Below, one piece after another: positions 1 to 8,338 of a stretch of DNA of 64,000 nucleotides (the first letter of the stretch is position 1; every line of letters starts with the position of its first letter). The notes under the pieces were generated by a model. It did not search any database, had not been told where the DNA came from, and saw only the letters and a list, made by a program, of their open reading frames with translations. The translations under genes were made by a program, and so were the position numbers. The stretch comes from Candidatus Iainarchaeum sp. (lineage in GTDB: Archaea; B1Sed10-29; WALL01; JAGHAM01): positions 12,471 through 76,470 of the forward strand of contig JAGHAM010000023.1 of NCBI GenBank assembly GCA_021161465.1, written 5' to 3'.

Positions 1-829
1 CTCGTACCCGGGCGCCGCTTAGCGAGCCGTCATACTCAATCGCTGTGGTGATTCCAACTGCATAGTCCAAACCTCCCCTGAACTGATTCCACCAGATAGT
101 ATGGTGCTTGGATATGCCTCCACCAATCATAATCGCACCTGCCTTAGGCGCGTCGAATACTATTTCTGCCAGCTTGTTCTCATCCAGGAACAGGTTAACC
201 ACAAAGTCCTTGTGGTCCTGCCAGAAGAAGAAAAGCTGTGACCCGACTGCACCATCGGTTATGCCAGGGATGAATACAGGGATTTTATTCTTCCAAGCCC
301 AGTAGATTATAGACTCCTTAGCCTTTTTCTCCTTGGCAATCTCCCTACCAAGAGCCCACACCAACTCATGTGTGGATATCTCTTTTTTCTCCTTGTATAT
401 TTTAGCCAGCATTGGCTGAAGCTTCTTCTCTAGAATTATCCCATAACTCTCCAAAGGAGCGAATATGTTGCCAATCCGATTTATGCCCTTCCTGTGAAGC
501 TCAACATCATTAGCCTGAAAGCTTCCATGGTAGTAATTCCTCCAGAGCCTGGCAAGGTCATAGTCCAGCATACCACTGGCTGTCATTATTGCCTGGACTC
601 GCTTCTTCCTAACTAGCTCTGTGAGGATACCACGAGTCCCTGTAGATGCTATGCACGCGGGGAAAGATAGGAAATTAACGCATTCCCCCTTTTCTGCCTC
701 CCTAAACATCCTCTCCACTATCTTAGCTGCTGTTCCCAGGTGCTTGGCAGTAAAGCCACCAGCCTCGAACATCTCATCGACAAGTTCCCCTGTCGACTTA
801 GTTGCATGGATATCTTTAACTGTTTTCAT
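1..829 (-). CDS. dys: Deoxyhypusine synthase, partial (C-terminus beyond window)
   Basis: This enzyme transfers the aminobutyl group of spermidine, via NAD, to a lysine of translation factor aIF5A, the first step of hypusine formation. Reading the minus strand from the ATG at 829 gives about 276 residues beginning MKTVKDIHATKSTGELV. Family blocks are visible: SFPACIASTGTRG near the N-terminus, then GAIMIGGGISKHHTIWWN, then LDYAVGITTAIEYDGSLSGA just before the window edge. The catalytic lysine, which in this family lies shortly after the DGSxSGA block, falls outside the window. The start has a GAGGT site at 836-840. The gene follows the large surface protein gene by only 19 bases, so it may be read from the same message. 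Identification is firm; completeness cannot be judged. Confidence 0.95.
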   Translation of the reverse strand, partial: MKTVKDIHATKSTGELVDEMFEAGGFTAKHLGTAAKIVERMFREAEKGECVNFLSFPACIASTGTRGILTELVRKKRVQAIMTASGMLDYDLARLWRNYYHGSFQANDVELHRKGINRIGNIFAPLESYGIILEKKLQPMLAKIYKEKKEISTHELVWALGREIAKEKKAKESIIYWAWKNKIPVFIPGITDGAVGSQLFFFWQDHKDFVVNLFLDENKLAEIVFDAPKAGAIMIGGGISKHHTIWWNQFRGGLDYAVGITTAIEYDGSLSGARVR

Positions 830-848
830 AATTTAACCTCCTGAAAAA

Positions 849-3800
849 TCAAGGTGTTTCGCGCTTCTTCTTTTTAGAGTAAACGCGGGCAAGGAATATC
901 CCGCCAACTAGAGCCAGTGCGTAAATCACAACTGTCCAGTCTGCCGGCCTTATCGGAACCTTTATTCCACCAGTGCCATTTAGATTCGGGTAGTTCGTTA
1001 ATCCAGTGTCAACTGCACTTGGCTGCAACAGTGGCGGCTCTGTCCTTCCAGTGATTGGATTGAAACCAACTTTGCTGAAATCGTTGTTTAGCTGTATTGG
1101 TTGGCCATTGACAAAAACGTAATTATTTGTATTTGGGTCATACTTGATGGCCCCACCCGTGCCCCTAATCCAGTCAACTATCCTTGGCTCTGTGAGCTGT
1201 TTGCCATTCCCGTCATGTATGTGAATCTCAGTGGCGCCATTCGGCAAAGTCTTCAAGCATACCTCTCTAAGTAGATTCGCCTGTATGTGTTCCTTGCCCT
1301 CCTCATAAATTTTTATGCAGCCAGTATCCTCATCAATCTCTATCTGGCTTCCGTCGTAGGTCTCTCTCTTGCCATCGTACCATAGGTCCATCTTGGTCCT
1401 GTTATCTTTTCCAGTGTAGAACCTGAATCCTGCCGTTTCATTGGCATCGATTTTGCCGTTCCCATTAAGGTCTTTGGATGCGTCCACCCTGGTTATTATG
1501 CCAAGCTTGTCTCCTCCAGGTATCCTCGTGTTGGAACCATTGATGCCAATCAGTCTACCATACTCATCATTAACCTCCAGTGGCGCGCCCGTGTCAGAAA
1601 CCAATGGCTGGCCCTTGGTAGCCCTCAGCCAGTCCATCGCAGTCATTGGCGGCTTGAAGTACTTTGGAACTATGTATATCCTATCTCCCTTCTTGATTAT
1701 CACGCCACCCTCGAAAACTGCCGACTTGAATGCAAAACTCTCGTTGTTGAACTTGACATTACCCATCCCAGTCACGGTGAGTTTCTCTGCGCTGTATTTG
1801 AACGAACCATCTACGTAATCCATCTCCCAGCGGTAATGCCCATTGTAGTCCATATTGGGATATATGGCACCCTTGTCCGTCTCTATGTCCCTCAGTGGGC
1901 CCATGCTTCTTGCAAGCTCATCGAAGTGCTCTCCGGAGAATTTAGCTATCACCATCGGGTTAAAGCTAACTACCTTTCCGCTTGGGTCCGATATGAATAT
2001 CGGGCAGTCCGTGGTTTCATTCATGTTAACAACCACAGCGGTATTTGGTATCACCATTGCAGGTAAGGTTTCATCCATCCACCTGAATGGCACAAGGTCA
2101 TCGGAAACTATCGTCCTGTTACCAACTATTAGATTCCTATTGTTTATTGTAACACATAGCGAATCGTTAACATCATTGCCTTCCATCGGGCAAAGGTGGA
2201 TTGGCAGGTTGCTCGTGAGCCAGTCTATCTTGGCATCCTTAAGGTGCACGTAATAAATGCGCTTAAATGCTACCCTGCCAGTAGCATTCTCCATCTCCGA
2301 GTGGATATTCATCTGCATCTGCGCAGGCTTCAACATGCTGTCATTCTTATCTTTGCTGAAGCCTTCGAGGAAGTCGTTAAGTGGCAGATTCTCAAGCCCT
2401 GGCAAACCTTTCAACTGCTTGGACTGCTCCTCCTCAGCCTTAAGCACTGAAGGGTCTTCATACTGTGAACCACCAACAACCATAAAGGACCTCTCACTGC
2501 AGGTAAGCAGGTCCTGCATACACTCTGAAGTAACTTCCATCTTGCCTTTTATCTTTCCGGGTCCTGCTAGCACTACATAGTCAACAAGACCCAATCCTAT
2601 GTTAAGAGGAGTTAAAACCATTGAGTTCTGTGTGATAGATTGGATAATCCCGCTTGTCCCGAGCCAGATACTCATCATACCTATCTTGGCTTCGCAACTG
2701 GCTTCCACAGCCTCGCATGGAGGTCTCTTCACGCAATCAAGACCGCCACCAGTGTAATTGGTCTGCGAATAGCATTTCTCAAGGTCCTTCATAGATGTCA
2801 ATTTTGTCGTCAAGAATGTCTTGGTTCCACCAGAAATGGCTTTCCCTGCCAAACCAAGGATTAAAGGTGCAATGGCATACTTGGTAACAGGAATTGCAGG
2901 CCACAAATAGACTATAGAAGAAACGCCAATTAAGCTGGTTTGTGTACCCCAGTCACGAAGCTTTTCTGACATCGACCAACTGAACGGGAAAACGTTCTTG
3001 ACCTCACCAGGATTACCAAGGATATGTTGATATACATCAATATCTGAGGTCCTCATGCCCAAAGCTGTCGTGGCTTTCCCATTAGCAATATCCATTGATG
3101 CTGGGTCCTCAACCATGACCATCACCTGGTTCTCCCAGTCGCGCAACCGCATCAAGTAACCGTTGCTAGTTGGTTCTATCTTGGTAATTCCCTTGGGCTT
3201 TGCCCTCTGGACTTCTATTATACCTGGGTAATGCTCATACATTATGCCACCGAACAACAAGTTCTGCCCAAGCTCACTGTATTTTGTTGCAACAACAGAA
3301 TTCAACCCAGAAGAAACCAAGAAATCCCTGAGAGTTTTACCAACTATATATCCACCAAAACCGGAACCATAAAAAGCACTTATGCTCTTAGGCACACCTA
3401 TTAGGATTATATAAGATTTTGGTGTCAGCAATGCCCCAGTTTCACTGGGGTCCCAATGAAAACTCAATCCTGGAGCAGTAAGTGTAAGATACCCCTGCTT
3501 TTCGAATAGGAGTCCTGTCAGGTGCAAACCATAAGCTATCAGTGTGATTGGCCTAGCAATGAAATAAAGTCCTTGCACAAAAGCAAACAGGGACTTCTGT
3601 GGGAGCCTTAAGGCACGTATCACAAGAGGATTAGTAACTTTAGTGCTCTCAGTACCAGACGATAATATTCTTCCCTTCCTACCAATCCAACTAGCACCAA
3701 AAAATTCTCTTTCTTTAGTGAACCATCGGGTATATCTCGGTAAGTTATCAACAGGCTTGGACTGGTAACCTGTTCTTACCATCCTGAAGATTTCATTCGT

Positions 3801-5405
3801 TGGCTCCTTCTTCATAGTTGATAGCTCAGACAAGGCTGTCCTAAAACTAACTGTATCTTCAGCGGACGCCGCTCTATGAGCTGCCTTGAGAAGTTTCTCT
3901 TCATCTCTTAAAGCATCATAATAACTTGAGATGGCTCTTAAATCTTGGGGATCCATGATTTCTGCCACTTTTCCTTCCTTAATTAGCCCTACCTTTTTGC
4001 ATTTACCGAAAAGCTCATACGATCTTGTATGCTTCATTAAGTCATATGTGTTATGTACCTCCAGTTTACTCAACACATCAGTGCCAGTGATTGAAAAACT
4101 CCCTGATGGCAGGATTTCATAGGACTTTATGACCTTATCCACTGCATCATCTGTGAACCCAAACCCATGTAGCACACTCTTAGCTGACTGCATATCCTTT
4201 CCTTCCAGAGCCATGGTCAGCTTATTCGTAAACTCAGTTTCTTTAACGAGGTCCCCCTCACCTGTCATATCATTTATGACTTTAGCCAGCTTGTTTGAAA
4301 ATATATCATCAGCATCATCGGTGTGCCTGATAAGGTCATCTAATTTATTCAAAACAGATGACCGTTTAAGTTCCTTTGATCTAAGAAGCGCCTTCACCTC
4401 ATCATCCATATTGTCAAGATGCTTCTGAAGGGTGATTATATCCGTATCTGAGTCCAAAAATAGCTTCCTAGCATTCTCATTAGCCCTTGCAGTTTGTTTT
4501 AGAAACAAAGAGTCTCTTTTGAATATCTTTGAAACTGCAGGTTTTAGAAGGCTCCCGAAGGCATAAGCCATGAACACAAACTGCGTCGCACCATCAAACC
4601 AGGCGAGAGACTTCATTCTAGTGGTGAAATACATATATGTTCTTGGAATCACAAAAACCGAACCACCAGCAGGGAAAACTGCCATAGTTGTGGTCCACTT
4701 GCTTGCTTTTAGCCTTGATGGATTGAGAGAAACATAACCCCATGCACCTGCATCTGAGTGCAAGGATAGACTGTTTATTGCTGTAATCCAATTGCTACCA
4801 ACGGTTTCAGCAGTTTTGTTAATAAACCCTGTTGTATACCCACCGGGCTTTATGTTGAAGTCATCTGTCTTCTCACCGTTCCTCTTGGTGCAAATGCCCT
4901 CACTGGTTTCATTAATCGGCAACTCGGGGCATATGGCAAGGTCCTCACCCATCTCACCACCATACTCAACCCGGCCATCAATGCTTGTGCCTATGAGCCA
5001 TTCATTGTTTGACCTCATTCTATCATTCAAAACTGGCGAGTAGTAAACAATGCCATCGGGTCCCATGAAATACAAATTGTATTTTTCCAGACGTTTCTGG
5101 GACTCAGTTTTTTGAGTGTTATTTAAGCCAAATTTCTCAGCAGCTTGCTGCTCGCGGTAGCGCTCTGCGCTGGTTGCAACATCCTGCGTAACTATGCCCT
5201 GGATGGCAACGGCCTCATCTCTATCAAGGTTTATAACCTCCAACCCTGACAATGCACACATCGTTGTTGTGGCGGGGAGTTCACTATTGCTATCCCCTTC
5301 GCCAGCTGTATTGTTCTCCTGTGCCATGACTGCAATCGGCCAGAAGGAAGAAGCTAACAAGATAAAAACAAAAATTAAGGCACCAGTCCAGCGCGGGGAA
5401 TTCAT
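849..5405 (-). CDS. Large membrane/surface protein next to archaeosortase (1518 aa)
   Basis: The function is not recognised. The ATG at 5405 is preferred over the in-frame upstream start at 5483. It begins directly with a signal sequence (MNSPRWTGALIFVFILLASS), has a TATA-like box 24-31 bases upstream, and avoids overlap with the gene before it. After the signal come a sequon-rich stretch, a helical charged region (about residues 290-560), several hydrophobic segments mid-protein, further exported domains with cysteines and many N-glycosylation sequons, and a final membrane segment followed by KKKKRETP. Near residue 1308, DLNGNGKIDANE has the spacing of an EF-hand/dockerin calcium loop. The C-terminal layout (hydrophobic helix plus basic tail) resembles sorting signals of archaeosortase substrates, and the neighbour at 5458-6036 is such an enzyme. 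A classical PGF motif is not seen. Confidence 0.75.
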   Translation of the reverse strand: MNSPRWTGALIFVFILLASSFWPIAVMAQENNTAGEGDSNSELPATTTMCALSGLEVINLDRDEAVAIQGIVTQDVATSAERYREQQAAEKFGLNNTQKTESQKRLEKYNLYFMGPDGIVYYSPVLNDRMRSNNEWLIGTSIDGRVEYGGEMGEDLAICPELPINETSEGICTKRNGEKTDDFNIKPGGYTTGFINKTAETVGSNWITAINSLSLHSDAGAWGYVSLNPSRLKASKWTTTMAVFPAGGSVFVIPRTYMYFTTRMKSLAWFDGATQFVFMAYAFGSLLKPAVSKIFKRDSLFLKQTARANENARKLFLDSDTDIITLQKHLDNMDDEVKALLRSKELKRSSVLNKLDDLIRHTDDADDIFSNKLAKVINDMTGEGDLVKETEFTNKLTMALEGKDMQSAKSVLHGFGFTDDAVDKVIKSYEILPSGSFSITGTDVLSKLEVHNTYDLMKHTRSYELFGKCKKVGLIKEGKVAEIMDPQDLRAISSYYDALRDEEKLLKAAHRAASAEDTVSFRTALSELSTMKKEPTNEIFRMVRTGYQSKPVDNLPRYTRWFTKEREFFGASWIGRKGRILSSGTESTKVTNPLVIRALRLPQKSLFAFVQGLYFIARPITLIAYGLHLTGLLFEKQGYLTLTAPGLSFHWDPSETGALLTPKSYIILIGVPKSISAFYGSGFGGYIVGKTLRDFLVSSGLNSVVATKYSELGQNLLFGGIMYEHYPGIIEVQRAKPKGITKIEPTSNGYLMRLRDWENQVMVMVEDPASMDIANGKATTALGMRTSDIDVYQHILGNPGEVKNVFPFSWSMSEKLRDWGTQTSLIGVSSIVYLWPAIPVTKYAIAPLILGLAGKAISGGTKTFLTTKLTSMKDLEKCYSQTNYTGGGLDCVKRPPCEAVEASCEAKIGMMSIWLGTSGIIQSITQNSMVLTPLNIGLGLVDYVVLAGPGKIKGKMEVTSECMQDLLTCSERSFMVVGGSQYEDPSVLKAEEEQSKQLKGLPGLENLPLNDFLEGFSKDKNDSMLKPAQMQMNIHSEMENATGRVAFKRIYYVHLKDAKIDWLTSNLPIHLCPMEGNDVNDSLCVTINNRNLIVGNRTIVSDDLVPFRWMDETLPAMVIPNTAVVVNMNETTDCPIFISDPSGKVVSFNPMVIAKFSGEHFDELARSMGPLRDIETDKGAIYPNMDYNGHYRWEMDYVDGSFKYSAEKLTVTGMGNVKFNNESFAFKSAVFEGGVIIKKGDRIYIVPKYFKPPMTAMDWLRATKGQPLVSDTGAPLEVNDEYGRLIGINGSNTRIPGGDKLGIITRVDASKDLNGNGKIDANETAGFRFYTGKDNRTKMDLWYDGKRETYDGSQIEIDEDTGCIKIYEEGKEHIQANLLREVCLKTLPNGATEIHIHDGNGKQLTEPRIVDWIRGTGGAIKYDPNTNNYVFVNGQPIQLNNDFSKVGFNPITGRTEPPLLQPSAVDTGLTNYPNLNGTGGIKVPIRPADWTVVIYALALVGGIFLARVYSKKKKRETP

Positions 5406-5428
5406 GCTTAGATATACTAACAAAGAAT

Positions 5429-5436
5429 ATATAAAA
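5429..5436 (-). promoter_or_regulatory. TATA box of the 1518-aa protein gene
   Basis: On the minus strand this reads TTTTATAT and lies 24-31 bases before the ATG at 5405. No room is left for a ribosome site, as expected for a leaderless archaeal message. It supports the shorter start of the gene. Confidence 0.55.
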
Positions 5437-5457
5437 CTAAGCGTATTTGCATGGAAC

Positions 5458-6036
5458 TCATCTTCCCAATAAACCGCGTTCAACTAACTTTTCATGAATA
5501 GAGGACACTCCAACATACCAGAACCAATAGAAGCCAACCAGCACAACCAGCAGAGTCAGCCTGAAAAACAGCGAGTGCAGGAAAACCATGACTGGAGCTC
5601 CAAACCATACGCCAGATGCTAAGGTCAGGGCAATCCTAATAGGGTTGATTAAAAGCACGAACAAGAAACCAGCAATAGCGCCTACAAACCGGTTTCTCCA
5701 GCTCCTGTCCTCGGTTGCCAGTATAGCTCCAATCAAAATTGCCAGCTCTAAATCACCAACGCAGAGTGGTAGGATCTCCACAGGTAAAGCGAAAACTCCT
5801 GTGAGCGTTGGTGGGTTGGTGCAAAATGCAGTAGTTGATACACCAAACAAAATCAAAACCCAACTTGTTAAAACAGCAGTAACCCACTCAAATTCGTGCA
5901 TGAACTGCGAAACTATGAAGTAGCAAGTCAAACCAAAAACGGATAGAAGAACTAAAAAACGCGCGCCCTTCAGAAGCTCCTGCTTGTTGAAAAGTTTAAT
6001 GGAAGCTTTCTTAGTACGAGGCGAATTCGACACCAT
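5458..6036 (-). CDS. Archaeosortase/exosortase-family membrane protein
   Basis: This is a 192-residue polytopic membrane protein. Archaeosortases are membrane cysteine transpeptidases thought to cut C-terminal sorting signals and attach the protein to a lipid. The order of conserved residues matches the family: Cys92 in LCVGDLELA at the start of a helix, Arg134 in NPIRIAL, and His154 in FLHSLFFR, each at the edge of a hydrophobic segment. The length is typical of the minimal core. The gene sits immediately upstream of, and on the same strand as, a 1518-residue surface protein with a C-terminal helix and basic tail, which suggests a dedicated enzyme-substrate pair. The start at 6036 has a TATA box 24-30 bases upstream. 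The call rests on motif order, not on a database match. Confidence 0.72.
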   Translation of the reverse strand: MVSNSPRTKKASIKLFNKQELLKGARFLVLLSVFGLTCYFIVSQFMHEFEWVTAVLTSWVLILFGVSTTAFCTNPPTLTGVFALPVEILPLCVGDLELAILIGAILATEDRSWRNRFVGAIAGFLFVLLINPIRIALTLASGVWFGAPVMVFLHSLFFRLTLLVVLVGFYWFWYVGVSSIHEKLVERGLLGR

Positions 6037-6068
6037 GTTTTTTATACTAGGTATTATTCTATTTAACT
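6037..6068. promoter_or_regulatory. Divergent pair of leaderless promoters
   Basis: The 32 bases between two divergent start codons (6036 minus, 6069 plus) hold both promoters. For the minus gene the box is TTAAATA (complement of 6060-6066), and for the plus gene it is TTTTTATA (6039-6046). Each lies 23-30 bases before its own ATG, so each TATA box overlaps the other gene's predicted transcription start. Confidence 0.6.
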
Positions 6069-8294
6069 ATGCGTGCATGGGTACCTATTGCAATTCTTTT
6101 GCTTATCGCTGCAGGTAGCGTTCTGGTTCTCAACGAAGTTTTTAGTCCAAATCCAACCGGGCTTGCTGGGCTTTACCTTGGAGGCGACACTCACCAAGGG
6201 GAAGTAAACATAACCGCCAGAGTGATCAAAGATACAAGTGAACCCCTAATCAATGCAAGAGTTGATGGGGATAATATAATAATCACAGTATGTGACCCAG
6301 AACTTCCAGATGGTTTTCCAGGTGTTGGAATTGGACCAAACCCGGATATAACGGTATACATAGATGGCAATAAGATAGAAAACTTAGTGCTTGGTGAAGA
6401 TGAACAAGAGTACATCATATATGATTTTGTTGAATATCTCTCCACTATGAATCAACATAGCTTGATGGTCACGGTTTCAGATTCACTTGGAAATGAAAGA
6501 AGCATAACCGGTTCAATAAAAGAAAAATCGGGATACAGGAAACATACATTTTATGAGAGCTCAGGAAGCATATACGACTCATTAATGACGACGAATGAAG
6601 AACTCATTATTAGGACACATAAAAAACTAAAAGCTGATAAGATTGCGCTTTGTGTTGGTAGATCATATCTCCATATCCCCGTTCTCTCTTGTGATGATAA
6701 GAGTTACGTCAGAGCATACGTGGATAAAGGTAATAACGAATGGATTAGAGTAGACTCTCCATTCAGTAGATTATGTTGCTGTCCAGATCTCAAGTGCGGA
6801 TGCGCATTCGACCCTGGGACTTATTTTGGATGGGTCTATCCTAAATGCAACACCTTTGATTATGCTGGCAATGTAACAGGATTTAAGGCATCTGTGAAAA
6901 CTGGAATATTCCAATCAGACCCAGGTATCTGGTATTTTAAGGCTGTGGTCCTCTCTAAAGGATATGAAATCACAGGATTTGACAAAGATCTTTCAACCTG
7001 TGGAGGCCATTTTAAAGGACTTTTAGAATGCAAAGAAAAAAATGAAGGCGATTCATGCTCTGATGGGAGGGGTATCTGCTGCAATGGAGAATGTATTACT
7101 CCAGACTGCTCATCAGACAGTGACTGCGGAACCAGTGATGAATGTACAACTTATGAATGTATGAACCCCGGAACGTGTGAAGCAAAATGTGAAAAGATTG
7201 TTGAGGATGATTGTGAAAACTGTGCCAAATCAGGGGAAGACTGTTCTAATGATATGCCATGTTGCATCTCGTCTGGGTTAACCTGTTGTGATAGCGGTCC
7301 AAATGCTGGGAAGTGTATGACCGATTGTGGTGGAACTACTGGAACCCACACTTGCTGGAAGTGCGATGGAACCACTGCAAAAAGTATCTCTTGCTCAGCT
7401 AGTGATTCTTGTGGAACAGGTGATTGCAGTGGTTATTCTCTCAGTTCAAGACCTACATGTGGAACTGACGAGCCTACATGTGAAATAGTAACCAGCGGAA
7501 ATCCAGATGATGATATAGGTCTATGGCTTGAAGACTGGCACTTTGCCAAATATTCAGAGGCAACTGCTGATAAGACAAGGGGGGAGTTCCAGGTTGTAGC
7601 ATCCGCACCTTCTGGTAAAACCTTAGATAGAATCGCTTGCACAAGGGAGGGTGGGTTAGCAGATTTACTCCCCATAACTAAATCTGTTTCAGGACAGACA
7701 GCAACAGCAAATTTCAATGTGTGGGAAGTTGTTGGGGATGACTTCAGTGGTGAGGATAATATAGTCTGTCAGGTGTATACCTCAGATGATAGTCGGGGTA
7801 TCTGCACCTCTCCACAAAAGGTGAAATTCACCCAATTTGACGATTGTAAACTGAATTATGCTATACCTGACCAGAGTTGTGTTGTTGAGATTTCAAAAGA
7901 TATATCTGATATTGACTCCTCTCTATCGGAAATAGAATTGAAGAGGTTCCATGCTCAGATCAAATCCTGCAGTTCTCATGAGGAGTATAACTGCCATGAG
8001 AGATTTTATTTAGGGTATTCGGGCTCTGAAACTAAATATTGCGATGGAGAATACGCAACACACATTAGTATGGGACTTTCGATATGTGATTGGTATCACA
8101 AGTACGGGCCAGACCACTACGGTTTCAAACCTATGCGGGTAGATTCATTTAAATGGTACAATAGTTGCCAGGTGTATACCTATGGACATGATTGGGTTGA
8201 TCTTTATTTGAACTTAGATGGTTGCCAAGATTATGACGGATGGTCGGATGAAAGCAAATGTGACTTCTATAAGGCAAACGATTGTGCGACCTAG
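6069..8294 (+). CDS. Secreted, cysteine-rich membrane-anchored protein (741 aa)
   Basis: The function is not recognised. An N-terminal hydrophobic segment (about residues 5-22, VPIAILLLIAAGSVLVL) serves as signal or anchor, and the rest is exported. Residues about 60-150 look like a beta-sandwich domain. Residues about 325-470 form a cysteine-dense region with repeated CC, CxxxC and DCG elements (for example GICCNGECITPDC and MPCCISSGLTCC), like knottin-type or disulfide-rich surface modules. A further Ig-like stretch and a cysteine-containing C-terminal domain follow. The TATA box at 6039-6046 gives a leaderless start. The gene lies between the archaeosortase and the pilus ATPase and may belong functionally with either. 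The short cysteine-rich ORF at the window end (63830) shares this style. Confidence 0.75.
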   Translation: MRAWVPIAILLLIAAGSVLVLNEVFSPNPTGLAGLYLGGDTHQGEVNITARVIKDTSEPLINARVDGDNIIITVCDPELPDGFPGVGIGPNPDITVYIDGNKIENLVLGEDEQEYIIYDFVEYLSTMNQHSLMVTVSDSLGNERSITGSIKEKSGYRKHTFYESSGSIYDSLMTTNEELIIRTHKKLKADKIALCVGRSYLHIPVLSCDDKSYVRAYVDKGNNEWIRVDSPFSRLCCCPDLKCGCAFDPGTYFGWVYPKCNTFDYAGNVTGFKASVKTGIFQSDPGIWYFKAVVLSKGYEITGFDKDLSTCGGHFKGLLECKEKNEGDSCSDGRGICCNGECITPDCSSDSDCGTSDECTTYECMNPGTCEAKCEKIVEDDCENCAKSGEDCSNDMPCCISSGLTCCDSGPNAGKCMTDCGGTTGTHTCWKCDGTTAKSISCSASDSCGTGDCSGYSLSSRPTCGTDEPTCEIVTSGNPDDDIGLWLEDWHFAKYSEATADKTRGEFQVVASAPSGKTLDRIACTREGGLADLLPITKSVSGQTATANFNVWEVVGDDFSGEDNIVCQVYTSDDSRGICTSPQKVKFTQFDDCKLNYAIPDQSCVVEISKDISDIDSSLSEIELKRFHAQIKSCSSHEEYNCHERFYLGYSGSETKYCDGEYATHISMGLSICDWYHKYGPDHYGFKPMRVDSFKWYNSCQVYTYGHDWVDLYLNLDGCQDYDGWSDESKCDFYKANDCAT

Positions 8295-8308
8295 CCCTCA
8301 CCAATATC

Positions 8309-8316
8309 TATAAATA
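8309..8316 (+). promoter_or_regulatory. TATA box of the pilus ATPase gene
   Basis: TATAAATA lies 23-30 bases before the ATG at 8339, so the message is probably leaderless. It is the likely head promoter of the secretion block. Confidence 0.65.
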
Positions 8317-8338
8317 AAACCCTTGCTTCTTTCTAATC

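Noticed and set aside
1441-2580. Long plus-strand frames opposite the 1518-residue protein
   Set aside because: They lie antisense to a gene with signal sequence, promoter and readable domains, and have no starts or motifs of their own.
5406-5483. Upstream extension of the 1518-residue protein to 5483
   Set aside because: It would overlap the archaeosortase gene, bury the signal sequence 26 residues inside, and place the start upstream of its own TATA box.
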